Positions 5,086 to 5,313 of a stretch of 5,313 bases of DNA are shown in pieces. The stretch is taken from the NCBI GenBank assembly GCA_041581935.1, contig JBFICP010000239.1:1-5313 (forward strand). The letters run 5' to 3'. The position numbers and the translations under genes were made by a program. Every line of letters begins with the position of its first letter. The stretch's first letter is position 1. The notes under the pieces are model-generated. The model made no database searches and was not told the origin of the DNA. It saw only the letters and a program-made list of their open reading frames with translations. The stretch comes from JAABYT01 sp041581935. Its GTDB lineage: Bacteria > Pseudomonadota > Gammaproteobacteria > HK1.

Positions 5086-5313
5086 ATGCGAGCCAGCAGT
5101 CGAAACAGGCGAACGGTCACGGCGATCACGATCGTTCTCGTGACAACCGCCGTCAGCTTTTCCGCAGAGCGCTTTCTACCACTCATCCGGGTCGCCGAAA
5201 ACTGGTCACGCGATCTGCGCACCGCAACGCTGACCCCGCCAGAGCCACAGTCCGACAAGATCGTCGTCGTCGCGATTAACGAGGATACGCTCACCGCATT
5301 TGCCTATCGATCG
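5086..5313 (+). CDS. CHASE2-domain sensor protein, N-terminal part (cut by window edge)
   Basis: Only 76 residues are visible. After a basic N-terminus (MRASSRNRRT) comes a membrane helix (about 10-25, TVTAITIVLVTTAVSF). The opening of a CHASE2 extracytoplasmic sensor domain follows: a helix with ENWSRDLR (38-45), then DKIVVVAINEDTL (57-69) and a final AYRS (73-76). The pattern of an acidic/Asp-Leu-Arg helix, an I-V-V-V-x-I-[DN] strand and a Y-R-S turn is characteristic of CHASE2. Full-length CHASE2 proteins usually end in three further membrane helices and an output domain such as an adenylate cyclase, histidine kinase, GGDEF or Ser/Thr kinase; which one applies here lies outside the window. 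The start is ambiguous. ATG at 5086 has GAGAA 9 bases upstream and gives a typical basic-then-hydrophobic N-terminus. ATG at 5047, directly after an in-frame stop, would add 13 residues and leave an 11-base gap to the preceding gene. Confidence 0.72.
   Translation, partial: MRASSRNRRTVTAITIVLVTTAVSFSAERFLPLIRVAENWSRDLRTATLTPPEPQSDKIVVVAINEDTLTAFAYRS

Noticed and set aside
1..5313. Search for tRNA, rRNA, CRISPR repeats, insertion-sequence ends and transposase motifs
   Set aside because: None was seen by eye; the window is almost fully occupied by ordinary coding sequence with short spacers.

Overview
The window is a GC-rich bacterial chromosomal segment carrying five recognisable protein-coding genes, two of them cut by the window edges, plus one small gene of unknown function. 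The protein types point to a Gram-negative proteobacterium, most likely a gammaproteobacterium: an EmrA-type periplasmic adaptor with a DHA2 exporter, a secreted caspase-fold protein, and a CHASE2 sensor. This taxonomic guess is inferred from family resemblance only.

Layout. Positions 1-1563 (minus strand) hold an efflux operon. A HlyD/EmrA-type membrane fusion protein (1563-406) is followed, with a 20-base overlap, by the N-terminal third of a DHA2-family MFS exporter (425 to beyond position 1). Both genes appear to use TTG start codons, and the exporter has a clear Shine-Dalgarno inside the adaptor's 3' end. A short divergent spacer (1564-1684) separates them from a plus-strand class II CPD photolyase (1685-3058). 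The spacer contains a 6-bp-arm inverted repeat that could be an operator.

Only 25 bases after the photolyase, and convergent with it, ends a minus-strand gene (4616-3084). It encodes an exported caspase-like (peptidase C14) protein with an intact His/Cys pair, a linker motif and an unassigned C-terminal domain. Its upstream region contains the best promoter in the window: TTGAGA, 17 bases, TAAAAT on the minus strand. Divergent from it, on the plus strand, are a 114-residue protein with two membrane segments (4691-5035) and the start of a CHASE2-domain sensor (5086 to beyond 5313).

How the genes work together. The adaptor and exporter should form one tripartite-type drug or solute efflux pump with an outer-membrane partner that is not visible here. 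The photolyase is a stand-alone light-driven repair enzyme. The caspase-like protein, the small two-helix protein and the CHASE2 sensor form an envelope-associated cluster. It may be a signalling or stress module, but the only evidence is adjacency and the shared divergent spacer. No RNA genes, CRISPR arrays, insertion sequences or integration sites were seen.
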